Assembly: GCA_914767715.1 (NCBI GenBank) | Contig: OU612073.1 | Location: 8,184,001-8,248,000, forward strand | Source of the DNA: Membranipora membranacea | Lineage: Eukaryota > Bryozoa > Gymnolaemata > Cheilostomatida > Membraniporidae | Reading direction: 5' to 3' | Length of the DNA stretch: 64,000 nt | Shown here: positions 26,502-40,678 of the stretch, piece after piece | Layout: each line of letters starts with the position of its first letter | Numbering within the stretch: position 1 is the first letter of the stretch | The notes under the pieces: model-generated | Databases searched by the model: none | Told to the model about the DNA's origin: nothing | Seen by the model: the letters and a program-made list of their open reading frames with translations, nothing else | Made by a program: the position numbers and the translations under genes

Positions 26502-29435
26502 AATATCCAATATTATTATTTATTATTATTAGATCGATTAAATATATTGAAAAAGTACACCGTGCTCGCCAACCTAGGAGAGACAGGTTTATGTCACAAA
26601 ACCAACTTGATAACCGAAAACTGACTTAACATGAGTGCAATATGGTCAGGTCACTGGATTTACAAATACAAATTAAAGTTTCAGTGTCAGAAATGAATAA
26701 TTGTTTATTGATGTGACCCAATATTATTAATGGCGAAATAAATGAAATAATACCATACACTACAACAAATTTCTGCTTGTTTTACGGTTGAACCTTTGAA
26801 AAAGGGTTGAAGGCAATTCAGGGTGTGTCCATACTCTTTTTTAAATGTGTATAATTTTAACCTCCAAAAAACAAAATTAATCGTTTTTAGGAAGGTCATA
26901 TATGTATTCTCATTATAAATGTGGTGCAGTTTATTTCTGTGGTGATTCAGCTACACAGTCTAAAAGTACTTTACATAGCGTTACTCCATACAACTAATCT
27001 AAAATCTTCTTCTAAAGCTTGCCATGTCGAAAACATGGCTTCTGTTAAGCACCCGGTCTGAGTCTCAGCTCTGAATATGGGAGGTGCGTACTTTGTCAGT
27101 TGGAATGATTCTCTCAGTATTATTTTCTACTAATGGGTGGGATCCTTGCGTGTTTCTGACAACGAACGCAGAAGATGAACCTAAATAGTAGTATTTTGTG
27201 AATAAAAACATCCAGATAACCAGGCCAGGGGTGGGGTTGTCAATATTGACACACCATCAGAGGGAGACAGAGTAAAAGATTCCTGGTGCGGGAAGGGTTG
27301 GAAAGGTTGCCTCTCTAGTCTCTACCTAAACCAGTTCTGACATAGGATGACCTGTTTTGGTAAGATTTATCAATGGCAGGAGTTGTCTCCTCTTGGCCAG
27401 TACAGATGATTTTCAAAAGTTTTGTGCTCTACAATGGGCTGCTTGATTCAACACCTGCTGTCATCACTGATAAAGTGAAGCCTTTGGAAACGGTCATAGC
27501 AGGTACCAGCACCAAAAGCTCTCAGACTCTACTCACAACACCAACACCGTCCTGCAGGGATTCTGACAGCTCCTCGTAACGATCTTTTTACTGCATGTGA
27601 GGCTTGGGAATCAACAGTATATTGCCGGCATTTTCAGTCCCAGTGTTTTCAGCAACAACTTGGTCTGGATGAATGGCAATCCATTACCGAATCATGAATG
27701 ATTGCCGGAATCGAACCGGACCTCAAAGACCACAAATATGACCAACTATCGTATCTTGAACTCATGTAACGTGGAAGTAATCACTCCTCTGGGTATTCTA
27801 ATGTCCAGTGCAGCAGACAACCATCATCAATACCCAACTCTCATCACAATACAGACAGATGGAACATATCCTTCTATCATCAGGGATGTGTCCTATCAGT
27901 AATAGGCAAAATTGTCCAGGGTTCTATGAGAACAACAGGTGTCAATCACCTGTTCTTTGGAGAGTATAGTCTCATACCAATACCCTCTCCTCACATAAGA
28001 CAAGAGAAGACAAGACAAGACATCATCAATACCAACAGCTCATTTCACAAACTTTCCAGTATTTGGAGTGACGGCTTTCTCTTAAATCTGATTAAGGATG
28101 TAAATTCCCGGTTTGAATCAATCAAAGTCAAATCCTGGTAGCACAGTGCAGATGAAATAAAGGATCCAGGACCTTTTTTAATGAATATTTTTCATTTATT
28201 GTAATTTTAATGACAATTATTAATAATTTAAACACTATCAGGATCCTGAAATGCTTAAATAATACTTAGTGGGTGTCCAGTAGGAAGGGTTTAAGATTTG
28301 AGCAAGTCTTGGTCTACGTGTTTGGCACCAAGGAAAGTTGTGAATTACCAAATACACTTGTCATAATACATATTTATCAAGTGTACGCTTTACTACCATG
28401 TGGGGAAGGCCACAATCAATCATAAAACTCTACCAAACAAATAAAAGGAGGGAGGTACTACACACCAGATGACAAGTAGGGTTATAAATTGGTGCGCGTT
28501 TGATTGATTTACTTGACCTAATTGAATAATTTAAATATAGCTTTTCAACAAGTGATAACTCTACTCCGTTTTTTTATTGGAAAAGGCTAATCAAATTTTT
28601 AAACCTAGAAAAAGAATTGAACCGATATTATAATGATTGGCTCATGAGAATATTCTTGTTTGGTAAAGCATACGATTGGTCAATCTTCATGGCATTGGCT
28701 AGGCATTACACTGGAAGTGTTAAAATCGGGAGTCACTTCCCTAAATCGATATATTCTGATTATTTGCTCAGTGTGTAATTAAAAATCTTTGTCCCTAATC
28801 ACAATCTACATAGTTTTCTAAGGTGGACATACGATAGAATTTCAAACAAATCAATCAATTTTATGCTAACTTGCTTGTTACAAAATCTTTGCTAAATATG
28901 CAGAGATGTAAGGCAAGCGTAGTTCACCAGCTAAAATTGAATTTGGCAGTCGATCCACGTGGGTGAGGGAAGAATAAAAACATTCCCTGGTGCTACGTAC
29001 TTCACAGGATTGCAAAGACTATAAATTTGATGACCCTCTTAAGAAACTAATTCGGTGTCATAAAATTTAGTTTTCTAAGTACCTCATCATGTAAACATAA
29101 CACATATTTGCATTTAAATATGTTCAGCTGATAGGTGGTGGGGAGATTAATAAATTTCCATATAAATATAATAGAAGTAGGCGCCCCGCAGAGGCATTCT
29201 GGTCCTGCCAAGCACTTGCCTGGCCCTGCCAACCACTTGCACTTGTCACTTTCCTATATTGTCACATCATTCATCTATGACATTACTTTTCTTTTTTTGT
29301 GAACTTATTTTGGAGAAGCCAAAAGGCCTAGAGTGTCACAAAGTCGAGGCTTGTCCCGAGTTCAAGGCATAACATGTGCTTGTTCCCCTACCGGAAACCA
29401 TCACCATGTTAGTAGGCTCCCCTGATATTGAATAA

Positions 29436-29592
29436 CTGATATCAGTGGTATTCAGTTGGTATATCAGCGGTATGTCGGCTGTGTATTAGTGGTATATCGG
29501 TGGTACATTGGAGGTTCATCAGTGGTATATTGGTTGTGTGCCAGTGGTTTATGGGTAGTGATTTAGTGGTATATCCGTAGAATATCAGTGGC
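29436..29592 (+). repeat. Degenerate minisatellite, unit about ATATCAGTGGT (10-13 bp)
   Basis: Variants of TATCAGTGGTA, TATCAGCGGTA, TATCGGTGGTA and TTAGTGGTATA follow each other for about 155 bp. Confidence 0.7.
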
Positions 29593-29775
29593 ATGAATAC
29601 GACATACGAGAAAAAATACGGTTTGCCTCAGCATGACTATCTGGCAAACCTGCTTTTCGCAATTTTCTCAAGCACACCATTGTTTTTCTGGAAGCTGACA
29701 GGTGGAAAGTTTTAAGTAGTTTGTAGATTAGAGGTCAAGTTGCTCTGCATTCCATGGTTTCTGTGTTTTAATTAA

Positions 29776-29996
29776 AAGCCCGTAGTTCTAGGGGAGGCAG
29801 GGACGCTCTGCCTCCCCCCTAGAATGTTAAATAGAGTGGTCTAAAAATGTAATAACTGAATATACCATGTCGGAGTCAGCTCATTTGAGACTTCCAACTA
29901 CTATTTATATACCTCAAAATGTTTGGAGGCTGGTGTTACATCACACTCTGGAAGATTAGCGCCTCCCCTACCGTTTTTTTCAAACCTACGACCCTG
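29776..29996 (-). mobile_element. MITE family M1, copy 2 (reverse orientation)
   Basis: It reads GCCCGTAGTTCTAGGGGAGG at the left and CAAACCTACGACCCTG at the right. The left CAG is eroded and no target duplication is clear. It lies between the minisatellite at 29436 and the 3' end of gene A. Confidence 0.6.
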
Positions 29997-30455
29997 ATTA
30001 CCTGCTGTGTAGTCTATTTATTGAACAATTGTACTTTTGGATGCAATCAGCAGGTGGATGAATCCATGGGTTGGTATTGCTAGGCGGTTGCCAAAATATT
30101 TGACCATCAAAAATAATTCGTGCAGCTTCCACCTTCAAACTGAAGGCTAAAACTCATTTAAAAATATTGTTATGAAATCAATGTTGATAGCCTGTCTGGT
30201 TCAAATTTTGATTTGGTATAACAAGCATTCTTTTAGTGGGAGTATGACATAATTACAACTTTTTTTCAGTTTGCACACCCATCTTCCGATAAATTTTTGG
30301 GTTAATAGACAATTCTGTAAAAATAACAAAGATCATCATCCCATACCGTGACTAATGATAGCGTTGAATTATCAACCTACCGGTGGGGCCTATGAGGATA
30401 TTCCAGTCTTTGATTATAATGATTAGTAGTTTCAGGGAAAATTGATAAAGGTTGC

Positions 30456-30461
30456 TTTAAT
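30456..30461 (-). terminator. Possible polyadenylation signal of gene A (ATTAAA variant)
   Basis: On the minus strand ATTAAA occurs about 150 nt after the gene A stop. It is the most common variant of the canonical hexamer. A canonical AATAAA on this strand is not seen until about 30022-30017. Confidence 0.35.
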
Positions 30462-30610
30462 TAAAAATAACAAAGATATATAAAAACAATCTATTAAACC
30501 GCAACGGTTCAAAATAAAACAAAACAAAATTTAAAACAACGCCATTGACACAAATCAGCTGGCCGATTTGATGTTAGTTTCATGCTAGCTGAGTGATTGG
30601 AACTTTTAGG

Positions 30611-33600
30611 TCAATTATCTTTCAGCAGCGGAGTAGTTTCAGAGTCTTCTTCTTTATTAGACTCCTCGATCTGAGAGTCGTCTGCAGAATCTCTTACGCC
30701 GATATGTCTCAGACCCAGAGCTGTAAAGCTGAATACGACCATGACTAATCCTAAACCCCAGTATATCCTGAACAAAACATATAACAAATAGTATGGTATT
30801 ATGGTATTATCCATAGACAAAACACACAGTGTTGTGTGTTTTGTCTATGGTATTATCTGTGGTTATTATAACATGCATCCTTTTGAAAGAAATCATAGGA
30901 ATGGCTGAAAGTACGCCGATATTCACTCAATCTGTATATATTTTTTTTCTTACTCAAGTATGGTCATATTCCTTTGGATAGAGATTTGTTGAGAGAACTT
31001 GACTAATGCAACAATCTCAACATAATATGTGGATGCTTTTCTTTTGACTAAAAACATCAGATTATTGTGAATATGGCTAACTACATTATGCTAGGGGAGA
31101 GGGAAAAATACTATAGATAAGATGAGCTTACCAATCAAATGAGATCAACTTTATGAGTCCACCACCGAGATTAGGACCTGAAATAGAAATAAACATTCTA
31201 AGTATCCGGATACCAGAGATAACAAGTGAGTTGATACTGTCTTTTGTAATTACTCTTCCATGTTAATGAAGAAGATAACTCCTAATACTCGCTGATGACA
31301 AACTCAGAATAAGAGAAACAGTTAGCTAGCTGGTTCACGCTCTTAATCAAGCGGAACTTCATTTATCTATTTTTTTATATCATTTAACCATTATTATAGA
31401 ATGTCATAGGTGGTTTTTGAGCCATTTGGGTAACACTTTCACCTGGTCGGACCAGCGATCTTCTGTTTCCGGCCAGTTAACATGTAATGAATGCAGCTCT
31501 ATCTGTTTAACTTGTCCTGATTTAGAATTGATGGGCAATTTAGACTAAAAGTTTGATTGATTGATTGATTCATTGATTGATTGATTGGTTTATTTGTCAC
31601 TCACATACAAGTATGTTGCGAAATTCGGTGTTTGATTCACTGCTGTTCAAATGGAGCAAAGAGAAAAAAAAAGTACATGAAGAAAAACTGACTTCTCATC
31701 GTGGATTGGGTTTCAATAATATTATTGAGGGATAAAATCATGTTGCGTAAAAAACTGTCTCTCCCCCAAGAAGACCTATATTTTATTTTCCTGTATCTTC
31801 CTGATGGAAGCTTTTGTAAAAAGTCATTTATGAAAGAGGATTTAACTTCAACTGATTATTACATGCTAGGCCATGCTATTGAGTTATATATATGTAACGT
31901 AACAATGAGTCGCACACAAACATTATGTGATCACAACAGTTTACCTGTGAATAGAGCCAGGTTATATGTGGCTGTATAAAGTCCACTTATAAGACCGTAG
32001 TGAGAGTCGTGCCTCAAGTCGACGATGTGACAGAGCATAGGATTAACACAGGCCATTAACATTCCCTGTCCGATTCTGGTGATGCATTCTGGGATGATAA
32101 CCTCCCATGGGGTGGTACAGAAGGGATACTACGAATCGATTGAATAAACAATAAATTAATACATAAATAAATAAGAAATAATGACCACATGACCTAGCCC
32201 TAGTCTCTGGCGGGCTGGCTGGAGGGGGGGGGGTAAGGCCAGATCATGTAGCGTCCGTGGCTCTATGCAATTGACTAACCATCTGATGATTTTATATAGC
32301 CTAGACCCTAGAGTAAGATGTTCCGTGAGGAAAGGTGAGCTAACTGTTACTCAATCTCATAACTTAGTACAAACTCCCATCCTAGTTAGCTCAAAGTTGC
32401 TGCTAACTTAATTATTCTTCCTCCAAACTAGCTAACCTTAGTCTGGCTTAGAGTTAACCCTCTAGATTAATATTTTTAAGGGAAAACTGCATAAAGGCTG
32501 TAAAAATATGATTATTGTCATGGTTCATTTTTAAATTTAATACGGACCAAGTTTAAAGGGCAACCAAGGTTTCGCAGCAATGCATTAATAGGTAGCAAAT
32601 AATGTGCTGGGCAGCATCAGCTTTGAGCATTACGCGATGCACAACTCTGGATAACTTCATTTTAGGGGAGGTTCCAAGACTTTGCTGTAATAATTATAGA
32701 GCACAGGCTAAATAATAACAGGAACAGGAAACTGCTATGTGGTATTCTCTTTTAGCTGAGTTTGAGTACCTGATGGAAGAAATGTTTCACAAGAATTCTG
32801 GCTGAATAAGCATCCGAATTATATTTTGTCTTTTTCCCTATGCAGAAGGTGCAATCTGCTATGAATCAATGGCCATCAATGAGAAGTTGTTTGAAACCTT
32901 GGTTGCCCTTTAAGGTAAATAAGTCATGTGAATATATTTTGTGCAGCTGAAACATGCCTCTACATTCATTAGGAACCACATTATCTAAAAGCTGTGATTC
33001 CAAGGTTGATCGGGTTCTATCTCATTTTCATTTTCAATGACCTGATCACACTGCATATTCAAATGAAATTGCATTGTGGGAGCCATGTTCCCATGCCACA
33101 TTGTACACGGCATGTCTTTTTTGGGCAAACGGTGCTTAAGTTAAATAAAGTGCCACTTATGTACTAGCATAACTAGTTTTGTCACCCGGTACCAAAACAA
33201 AAACAGTTGCCACGTGACAAGGCTGCAGCAAACCCCTTCAATATATCAGCTGGGATTGCAAACAATCGTAAAAAACCATTCATTAAAATGACCCAAACTC
33301 ACCGAGGCTGTTCCAAAGGCGATAATCAGCTGACCCATCAGGATAAATCTCCACTGTCCAATCAGAAGAGAGAATTTACCTGTAAGGAACTGTGACGTTA
33401 CGTGAATAACTGCAGCTATAGCCAGTATTGTACCTACAATATGAAGGTAGGAGTAAGCTTGTGATTCGATGTAAGCTATTTTTGATATCTCAAAATGTAC
33501 CCCGCCTCCTGTGTTACAACCAATCAGATCTGAGCCAACACATTGGGCTAGTATTCGCCCACTCATCTGAATGTAATCGGACCACAGTTGATGGTCAAGG

Positions 33601-36600
33601 AACTGTGATCCATGAGAAGAAACAAAATACATTGTTACTTGGTGTGTAGAGAAAAGGGAAAACACAAACACAGAAAAAGGCTCATGTTCCCATGTATTCG
33701 CAGGAGAAAAGATCTTCTCTTTGCGCATGCATGAAAATAGTGAAATTTGCAGCAAGCTTACATTTACTCAACCGCATAACTTAAAGTAGCAGAAAACCAC
33801 AAAAGTTATATTTGATATTTGATGCGTAATGATGCACTCTTTCTAAATCTGCATGTCATAAAAAATATTAAATTAGAAAAATCTAATTATCTTAATTGCA
33901 AACTCTCTTCCACCATTTTGTTTCAGTAATAGGCATACCCAATATGATTGGCCAAGTGTTAATACCCTCGAAATAAATATATTGCTGAAAAATCTTGATG
34001 TAGAAAAGTATTTGTTTCTAGAATTTAAGCAGCTATCATTTTTCTGCTTTAATCTTAATACATAAACAGTCATTTCAATTGAAAAATCATCTACAAAAAC
34101 AACATTTTTGCCTTCAATAAAAAGAAAATTACGCTTTTCTATGAGATTATAAACAAAACTTAGCGTCCCAATTTAATTCACTTTTTTTGCAGCCACTGGG
34201 GTTTAGGGGCTGCTGACTGCCCTGTGGTGCAGAACCAGAGCTTATACCTAGGATTTTCATTGTTGAGTATGTTGCCGAGCTGTGAAGGGAAATTGCAAGT
34301 GGATTTATATCTAGTGGTGCCAGGGTTGTATGCTACTTTAATATAAACTGCTAGCTAACATTAAGTCACCCCAAAACTAGCTTAACTAAACTGTAGCTAA
34401 TATTTATTACTCCAGGGTAGGTCTTACTAATATAATAGTTTGTCAGTCTTTACTCAACTCACCAACCATCCACTGTTGACTATGTAACGTATAGAGCATC
34501 CAGGCAGGCCCTGTACCCAGAAACACCCCTAAACACAGATTCTGCATAAATGTGATAGCTAGAAAATACAAAAGATGTCAACAATCAAACAAAGATACCG
34601 GTGTCAAGAACCGGAGTTATTTATACATGCCTAAAGAGCAGACAACTCATAGATAAGGATGTTATACTAGAATAATATCAGGGAGGGTGATTGACAATAA
34701 TATGATTCATTATTATCAGGGAGGGAGAGTATCCAACCCTTCTTGATAATAATAAATAATATTATTGTCACTCGTCATAGTACTGCTACACACAAAAGAT
34801 TTTAATAAATGCACTTTACATCGTGTCCGACCAATGATGTCTCTCATGATTATCTTCTCCAATAAAATTGATGCAGAACGCAAAATAAGTTGTAAAAATT
34901 CAAGCAGAAGAATATCTTACCGAGCCCTATAAGTATTTGTTTGTCTGCTAGGAGAGACTTGGCATATGACAGTCCGACACCAGCTGTCTGTCTAGCTGTA
35001 GGAGAGAGTATAAGCATTCTCATCACCCCGTCAGCTACATTGAGACCAGCGATAATCAGGAACGGGGATTCCTTACCACAAAACTGATATAGGATACTTC
35101 CCAGAGCAAAACCACCTGCAAACAAACCAAGTGCTTGTATCCAGTGCGTGAGAGGCAAATAATATAACATTAAAAATATAACATGTAATACATACATATA
35201 TATATATGTGTATTTATGTATATGTACAAACAAATATTGTTATATAATCTCATTAGTGCGCCAAAAACTGTAGCCAGGTATCCCAAAACAACCTTTAAAA
35301 TAGGCCAATTTACTTTTACTGCTTATCATAGAATCCATCGACCTCTCGCTTACTATACCAAATGAGTTGCTCGCCCATGTTTGGAGTAAACTTTGAGTAA
35401 ATTGTGTAGTAAGGAAGAGCACAATCAGCGTTTGTAATCCAGAACATTTAGAGGGATGCCAAAAGTCAAGAGTGATAGCAAGCAAGGTTATTAACCTTTG
35501 AGAGAATGTCCGATATATCATCACAACCCATCACCTAACAAGATTATTTACTCTTTAGAAACTTGAATTGGACAAAATTCAATTCAAGTCTCTTGACCTT
35601 GGTAAAGTGTGTCAGTTGGCAAGTATTAGTGATGTGTCAAGACGCTGGGCCGCAATTTAGAAGAAAATGGGAGGGGAGGCTAAAATCCTATAGGGTGTGA
35701 AGTTATATGAGGTTGGGTATTGTAAGCTCCTCCTGAGTCCCCAGCCTCCAAAGCGTTTTAATGATATAAATAACAAATTGAAGTCCCAAATGAGTTCTGA
35801 TTCTGACATGGAATATTCGATTATAGCATTTTCAGGCCATTCTAATGAGCATTTTTTGGGGCGGCAGAGCATCCCTGCCCCCCCCCTAGAACTACGGGCC
35901 TGAATGACCTCTGGAAATTGTTTGACCTAACGAGGCACTTCGATGATCTAGAAAGAAACATTCATGTTTTTATGATTTACTTACGACTGTCTGAATATTT
36001 TGAACTTCTTTTGGCATCATGTTAAAAATGACCGATGCCACTTGAGTGTTTTGTCATTGGTCCCAAATAAGCAGCTGGTGTTTTCTTACGACCAAAGATG
36101 TGCATTTCCCACCACGTACTAAGATGTCCATGCATTTCATGCATGCTGGACATGATCAGAGAGTTGAGTGCACCCTCTTGACCTTCTGCCGATCATAAAA
36201 ATTTAGGCGATTTCTTATTTCTTTATTACTGATCACCTTTCTACATATTTCACTAGTTTAAATTTAACGAGAAGAGAGGGGCTTTACCATGGCTATTTTC
36301 ATATTTTTAATCGCGATTTAATTTGTACAGCACAAGTAGGATCAATTCAAGATTAAGATGATATGGTTTAGCCAAAAGCCTGTCTACACAATGCACATTC
36401 AGCCAAACATATGCTGCAAACTAATTATACAATAATATCTCAATGCCAATAAAATACAAGTTTCTATATTCTATAGTCATAAACATTATATACACATATA
36501 TATATAATAAAAGAATTCGGAATTAATGTAAGGATTAACTTACCCGCAACACCAAATGAGACCCCAGCGAAAGCTTTACTAATAGCCAGTGATCTGGTCT

Positions 36601-39061
36601 TATCATCAGAGAATGAGGCAGCCAACAGTGCCAGCCCTAAAAACAGTAAAAATAGTGCCGATTAGCGAGGAATTTTGTTTGGAACTCAGACCATCTTAGG
36701 GATTTTTGAAAGAACCAATGATATTTCATAATTATATATTATATATTATTATAGTTTTTTTTCGGACATGTTTATTGTCATTTATTACAAATAGTATAAG
36801 GTTTGATAAGAAGTAACTAAACTATTAAGGGGCTAATCAGATAGTTCCAATCTAAGGTTTCGCTACCAATTGCCACTGCCACACAAATGTACACTTCAGT
36901 TTCCTACCTCCAACCACAGAGAGACTGGAGCCCAAAGCCTGTAGTCCTCGGGCTAACACAAGCAGGTAATAATTCCTCAGGTAGGCGAAGCTTAGAGTTG
37001 CTGCCAAGTTAAAACCACAGCCTGTAATCATAGGTATCTGGTGACCTATCCTATAAAAACACAATAATCGAGTTAATCAAAATTAATGGATGAGAGGAAG
37101 GAGTCGACTGCTATATAGGCTATTTTAATTTGCATTTTATTTGTTATACTTTTTATTGGCAACTATGTCATTTCTCATTCAAATGTTCTTCGCACATTGT
37201 CAAAAAAAAATAGAAAGTACTTCTGGTTTAAAAGATGTAGGCTTAGTATTTGCAGACTGGGTAAGGTATTAAAAGTCTTCATTCATGCTGATGCCATGAT
37301 GAAAATTATTCATGATGTAGATAATAATTCATGATGAAGATGAACTTTGACTCAATACAAAACTGTGTCAATGGACTGGGTTCCAAGACTGACCTCACCT
37401 CATTGTAAGTCATCTTTTGCATGAAATAAAAATCTCAACTTCATACAAGGCCGAGTAAAAGGCTTTTTAACAAGAAAGTCATAGGCAGGAAGTAATCCAA
37501 AGTAGTGGGAGCTGTGGGTGACCTGACCATTTAAAGACATGGCAATCACAGATGGCGTTCATGGATTTTATAAAGGAAAGATTTGTGAGTTTTAAAGATG
37601 GCTCACCTGTCAACTATAAATCCTACCGCTACATTGAAGACCATCTCCAAGCCCGGTTTGAGACCAACCAGGAGTGCAATCTCCATGGAATGCTTTCGAG
37701 TAAGGTTTCCATCTAATGTATAGTTATCTAAAGGCAGGGGTTTACTCAGGAACCTGTCGCCAACCAGCATGCTTGGTTGTAAGTCTATCCGAATCATAAG
37801 GTCTGGCAAAATTGGATCTACAAAATATTGATAAAAGTGGTGCAAAGAGAAAAGAAACTCTGGGCTATAACAATAGAAGGTCATGGAGCAAGCGCTGAAA
37901 GTTGACAGGGTAACCGAAACCTAGAATACAATACAATGCGAATGCAAAATACCATAAACATATAAATAAGTATTCATAGTATAAATAAGTATTTATATGT
38001 TTATACAACATACAAATAATAAAATGCGTCCTCACCAATAACGGTCATGAGCATAACGTCAATCATGACAGCCAAGAAGACCACCAATATAGTGAGATTA
38101 GGGTGGGATTTAGATCGACATCTAATGCAGGTGGCATAGTTCGGGCTCAGGCTGCTGGCAGAGCTTGATGCAGATTTCACGGAATCCGCTGATGGCACAA
38201 TGCAGCAATATGTCAGCGGACAGCAGGTGGTTGGTACATGGGTATCATCTTCGTAGGTCGTCTCTGTGACTGCTGGATTAACTGGTGTGATGTAAGAAGG
38301 ATTTATCTCATCTTGTGATTTCGGATTTGTGTCATCAAAACTGTTAAATAAGAGAATTTTGTGATATATTTATAACATATTATTTATGCGTGATGACCTA
38401 TCTGTTATACCAAGGAGTAACCTCCTTGGTCATACCATAGGCTTATAATAGTAGTGATTCTATGGTTTTACCCCATAGGCCTAACTTGATCAAAATAATG
38501 AAGTTGATTACATACAAATACATCATCAAACTTACAAATCCCTAAATTGTTGAAAAATAATCCATGCTAAGTGGGGCAGGAAGTAATACAATCCAGTGTT
38601 TGAAGTGTTAGCTGACACGACATAATGTCCCACTTTACAGTGATGCCAGGTTGTGTCAAAAGGTAGGACTGTCTCCTCTATACAAAAATGTGACCGAAAT
38701 CCCCATGTGAGTCAACATGTCTTGAAACATCTGGTGTCCTCTTCAAAAGCCTCTTCAAACGCCGACCTTTAGCTAAGCAAACTCTCAGTTTGCATCGTGC
38801 AAGGAAAAGCCAAATTGCTCAAATTTGTTTTAGAAAAGAGGCTTAGATGTAGAAATACAATGTGAATGCTTGTAAACTGTTACAACTATCAGTTGAACAC
38901 CAAGAAAACACGAGCTGGAAAATATTTGCACATCTCAAATACCTGCAGTCAGATGAAAGCGTAGTCTCCTTGCTGATATAAAACTTTGCTGTCGATGTTT
39001 TCTCGTTCTCATCCTGGGGCTTACTAACAGGTGTGCTTGCGAGAATTCTATCTTGATCCAT
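30611..39061 (-). CDS. Gene A: divergent SLC18-like (VMAT/VAChT-related) MFS transporter, 11 exons, 559 aa
   Basis: Exons, 5' to 3' on the minus strand: 39061-38943, 38340-38036, 37817-37607, 37050-36908, 36636-36544, 35115-34921, 34558-34463, 33433-33303, 32128-31945, 31177-31132, 30767-30611. All introns are GT-AG and the summed length (1680 nt) is in frame. The ATG is the first after an in-frame TAA at 39124-39122. The N-terminal tail of about 115 residues is cytosolic and has two Cys-rich patches. TM1 ends in MTVI-DPILPDL, matching LTVVVPIIPDY of VMAT. The luminal loop has N-glycosylation sequons at N173 and N179. Conserved family marks include K195 and N203 in TM2, DRIGHQIP after TM2, LARGLQALGSS in TM4 and NPMLCHIVDLRH after TM10. 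Aligned to VMAT2 from memory, E312, D399 and D426 are Leu369, Met456 and Thr483. The C-terminal tail is acidic and ends in ETTPLL, a dileucine sorting signal. Probably a vesicle or lysosome membrane transporter; substrate unknown. Paralogue of genes B and C. Confidence 0.88.
30811..30850. repeat. 40-bp near-perfect palindrome in intron 10 of gene A
   Basis: CCATAGACAAAACACACA pairs with TGTGTGTTTTGTCTATGG around a 4-nt centre. TATTAT occurs on both flanks. It is 44 bp upstream (in transcript sense) of the last exon, within the branch-point region. Confidence 0.65.
31553..31589 (+). repeat. (ATTG)n microsatellite in intron 9 of gene A
   Basis: A run of TTGATTGATTGATTCATTGA type with one interrupted unit. 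Confidence 0.8.
35644..35902 (+). mobile_element. MITE family M1, copy 3, in intron 5 of gene A
   Basis: It starts near GCTGGGCCGCAATTTAGAAG and ends CTAGAACTACGGGCCTG. The internal block with TTCTGATTCTGACATGGAAT matches other copies. It lies between gene A exons 5 and 6. The two open frames here, one on each strand, are shadows of the element. Confidence 0.65.
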
Positions 39062-39880
39062 GCCGATATTCCCTCTCTTCTTGGTGGTTACAGCAAAAAC
39101 GACCTCCTTCAACGCCGAAGTTTAAATCCCGAACGCTCTCCAGCCTTATGCCATAGCTGTTAACCTGAACATTGCACTTATTTGAAAGCACTGCTCAAAC
39201 CATGTGTACAATCAACCCCCTTGTTATCAATGAAAAAGCAGCAATTATATGTGAAAGCTAAAAAGCTAAGATTTAATCCGCACTACTACAACAAGAATCT
39301 CAGTTGAAGCTCATTGCCAACTGACTTGCCTACTAAGGTTATGTAACACAGAATTTTTGTCCACCAACTAATTTATTCTTCCTGAAAAATAATTAACGAG
39401 GTCATTAACCATTGTTAAACTGGGATTAGCTTTCAGGGAAGGACACTGATATGGAAATCTCAACTCATCTAACTTTTATATATCATTCTCTTTATTAGCT
39501 TGACTGCTTTGACTATATTTTATCACCTGGTTAACTTCGAAAATATAGCCATTGCTTTTAGCTGACACAAAATTAATCAATTAATCTAGCTGAGATGTGT
39601 AAACTTGAAATGAACTGGTGAGGATGTACTCTTTTTATTTTATTTCCCAAGAACACACATAAAGTGCTATAAGAGATGAACATTTATTTAAATAGCCTCA
39701 CCATCATCAATACAGTCCAAAAAAAAGGAAGCAATCATCTGTTAATGAACGGATGTAATATGTACACAATAAGTCTTCAAGGTTGGAGAGTAAGTGTTGC
39801 TTTATGTAATCGATTGACAAATGATAATTATAATATATCACTGACTGAAATAAATTGATGCAAAAAGTCCTGAATTACTA

Positions 39881-40678
39881 CACAGCCAGCCCTTAAAAGC
39901 GTTCGGGATGGCGATCGCGACCCTAGGTGGTCGTTAAGGGGGTGGGTGGGAAGCTAGGAAACTCCGTTTTTTGCAATTTATCACTTTTTTAACTTTAGCA
40001 CCTGTTTACAGCACTTTTGCCTCATCTCACAGAGTTCTAACCCTGTTTTTCAGATTCCTCATACCTTAAAACATACATCTATGTTGTCACATCAATAAAA
40101 TAACATAAATGTGCAGACTTATTAATGGTTGTCTTCTCCTATGTCTGGACATTCTCAGACACGGCACTTTTCGGAGACTGCTAGCTTGTTTAAAATGAAT
40201 AAGACTCGTTATATTTTATTAGGAGTTATCGTTTTGGTCAGATTTTATTGTCATTGGAAGACAACTATTTAATTAGTATGGGAAAATATAGGTAAAAAAG
40301 AGGACAATCTCTTATCACAACATATAACATAGCCTAAGGACCATTTATAGCGAGCCTTAATTGACATGAATCATTTTCGAGTCTCCGAAAAGTGCCGTGT
40401 CTGAGAATGTCCAGACATAGGAGAAGACAACCATTAATAAGTCTGCACATTTATGTTATTTTATTGATGTGACAACTTAGATGTATGCTTTAAGGTATGA
40501 GGAATCTGAAAAACAGGGTTAGAACTCTGTGAGATGAGGCAAAAGTGCTGTAAACAGGGTGCTAAAGTTAAAAAAGTGATAAATTGCAAAAAACGGAGTT
40601 TCCTAGCTTCCCACCCACCCCTTAACGACCGCCTACGGCCGCGATCGCCATCCTGAACGCTTTTAAGGGCTGGCTGTG
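39881..40678. mobile_element. 798-bp fold-back transposon with 299-bp inverted arms
   Basis: Left arm 39881-40179 and right arm 40380-40678 are near-perfect reverse complements around a 200-bp loop. Ends read CACAGCCAGCCCTTAAAAGC and GCTTTTAAGGGCTGGCTGTG. The direct repeat AATTACTA flanks both ends (39873-39880 and 40679-40686). The identical flank can be read as 8 bp (hAT-like) or, counting one more base on each side (GAATTACTAC), as 10 bp (Mutator-like). No coding potential is seen. It sits in the 2.6-kb space between the divergent genes A and B. The few arm mismatches and intact duplication suggest a recent insertion. Confidence 0.85.

Larger units (their letters stand above)
21504..29435. 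other. Mostly gene-free stretch with scattered repeats
   Basis: It contains the M2 MITE at 22206, nested repeats at 24532-25014, the both-strand open segment at 26189 and a B-box-like GGTTCGATTCCGG on the minus strand near 27715. The frames at 27373-28141 have no recognisable content. I see no convincing exon chain. Confidence 0.45.

Noticed and set aside
27715-27800. tRNA-derived SINE on the minus strand (GGTTCGATTCCGG B box)
   Set aside because: A good B box, but no A box at a proper distance and no repeat body shared with the other SINEs.
33246-33755. 169-codon minus-strand frame
   Set aside because: It is exon 8 of gene A read through into intron 7 upstream; only 33433-33303 is coding.
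39061-39112. Upstream extension of gene A beginning with a TTG codon
   Set aside because: There is no ATG in the extension and an in-frame TAA lies just upstream; the ATG at 39061 has good context.
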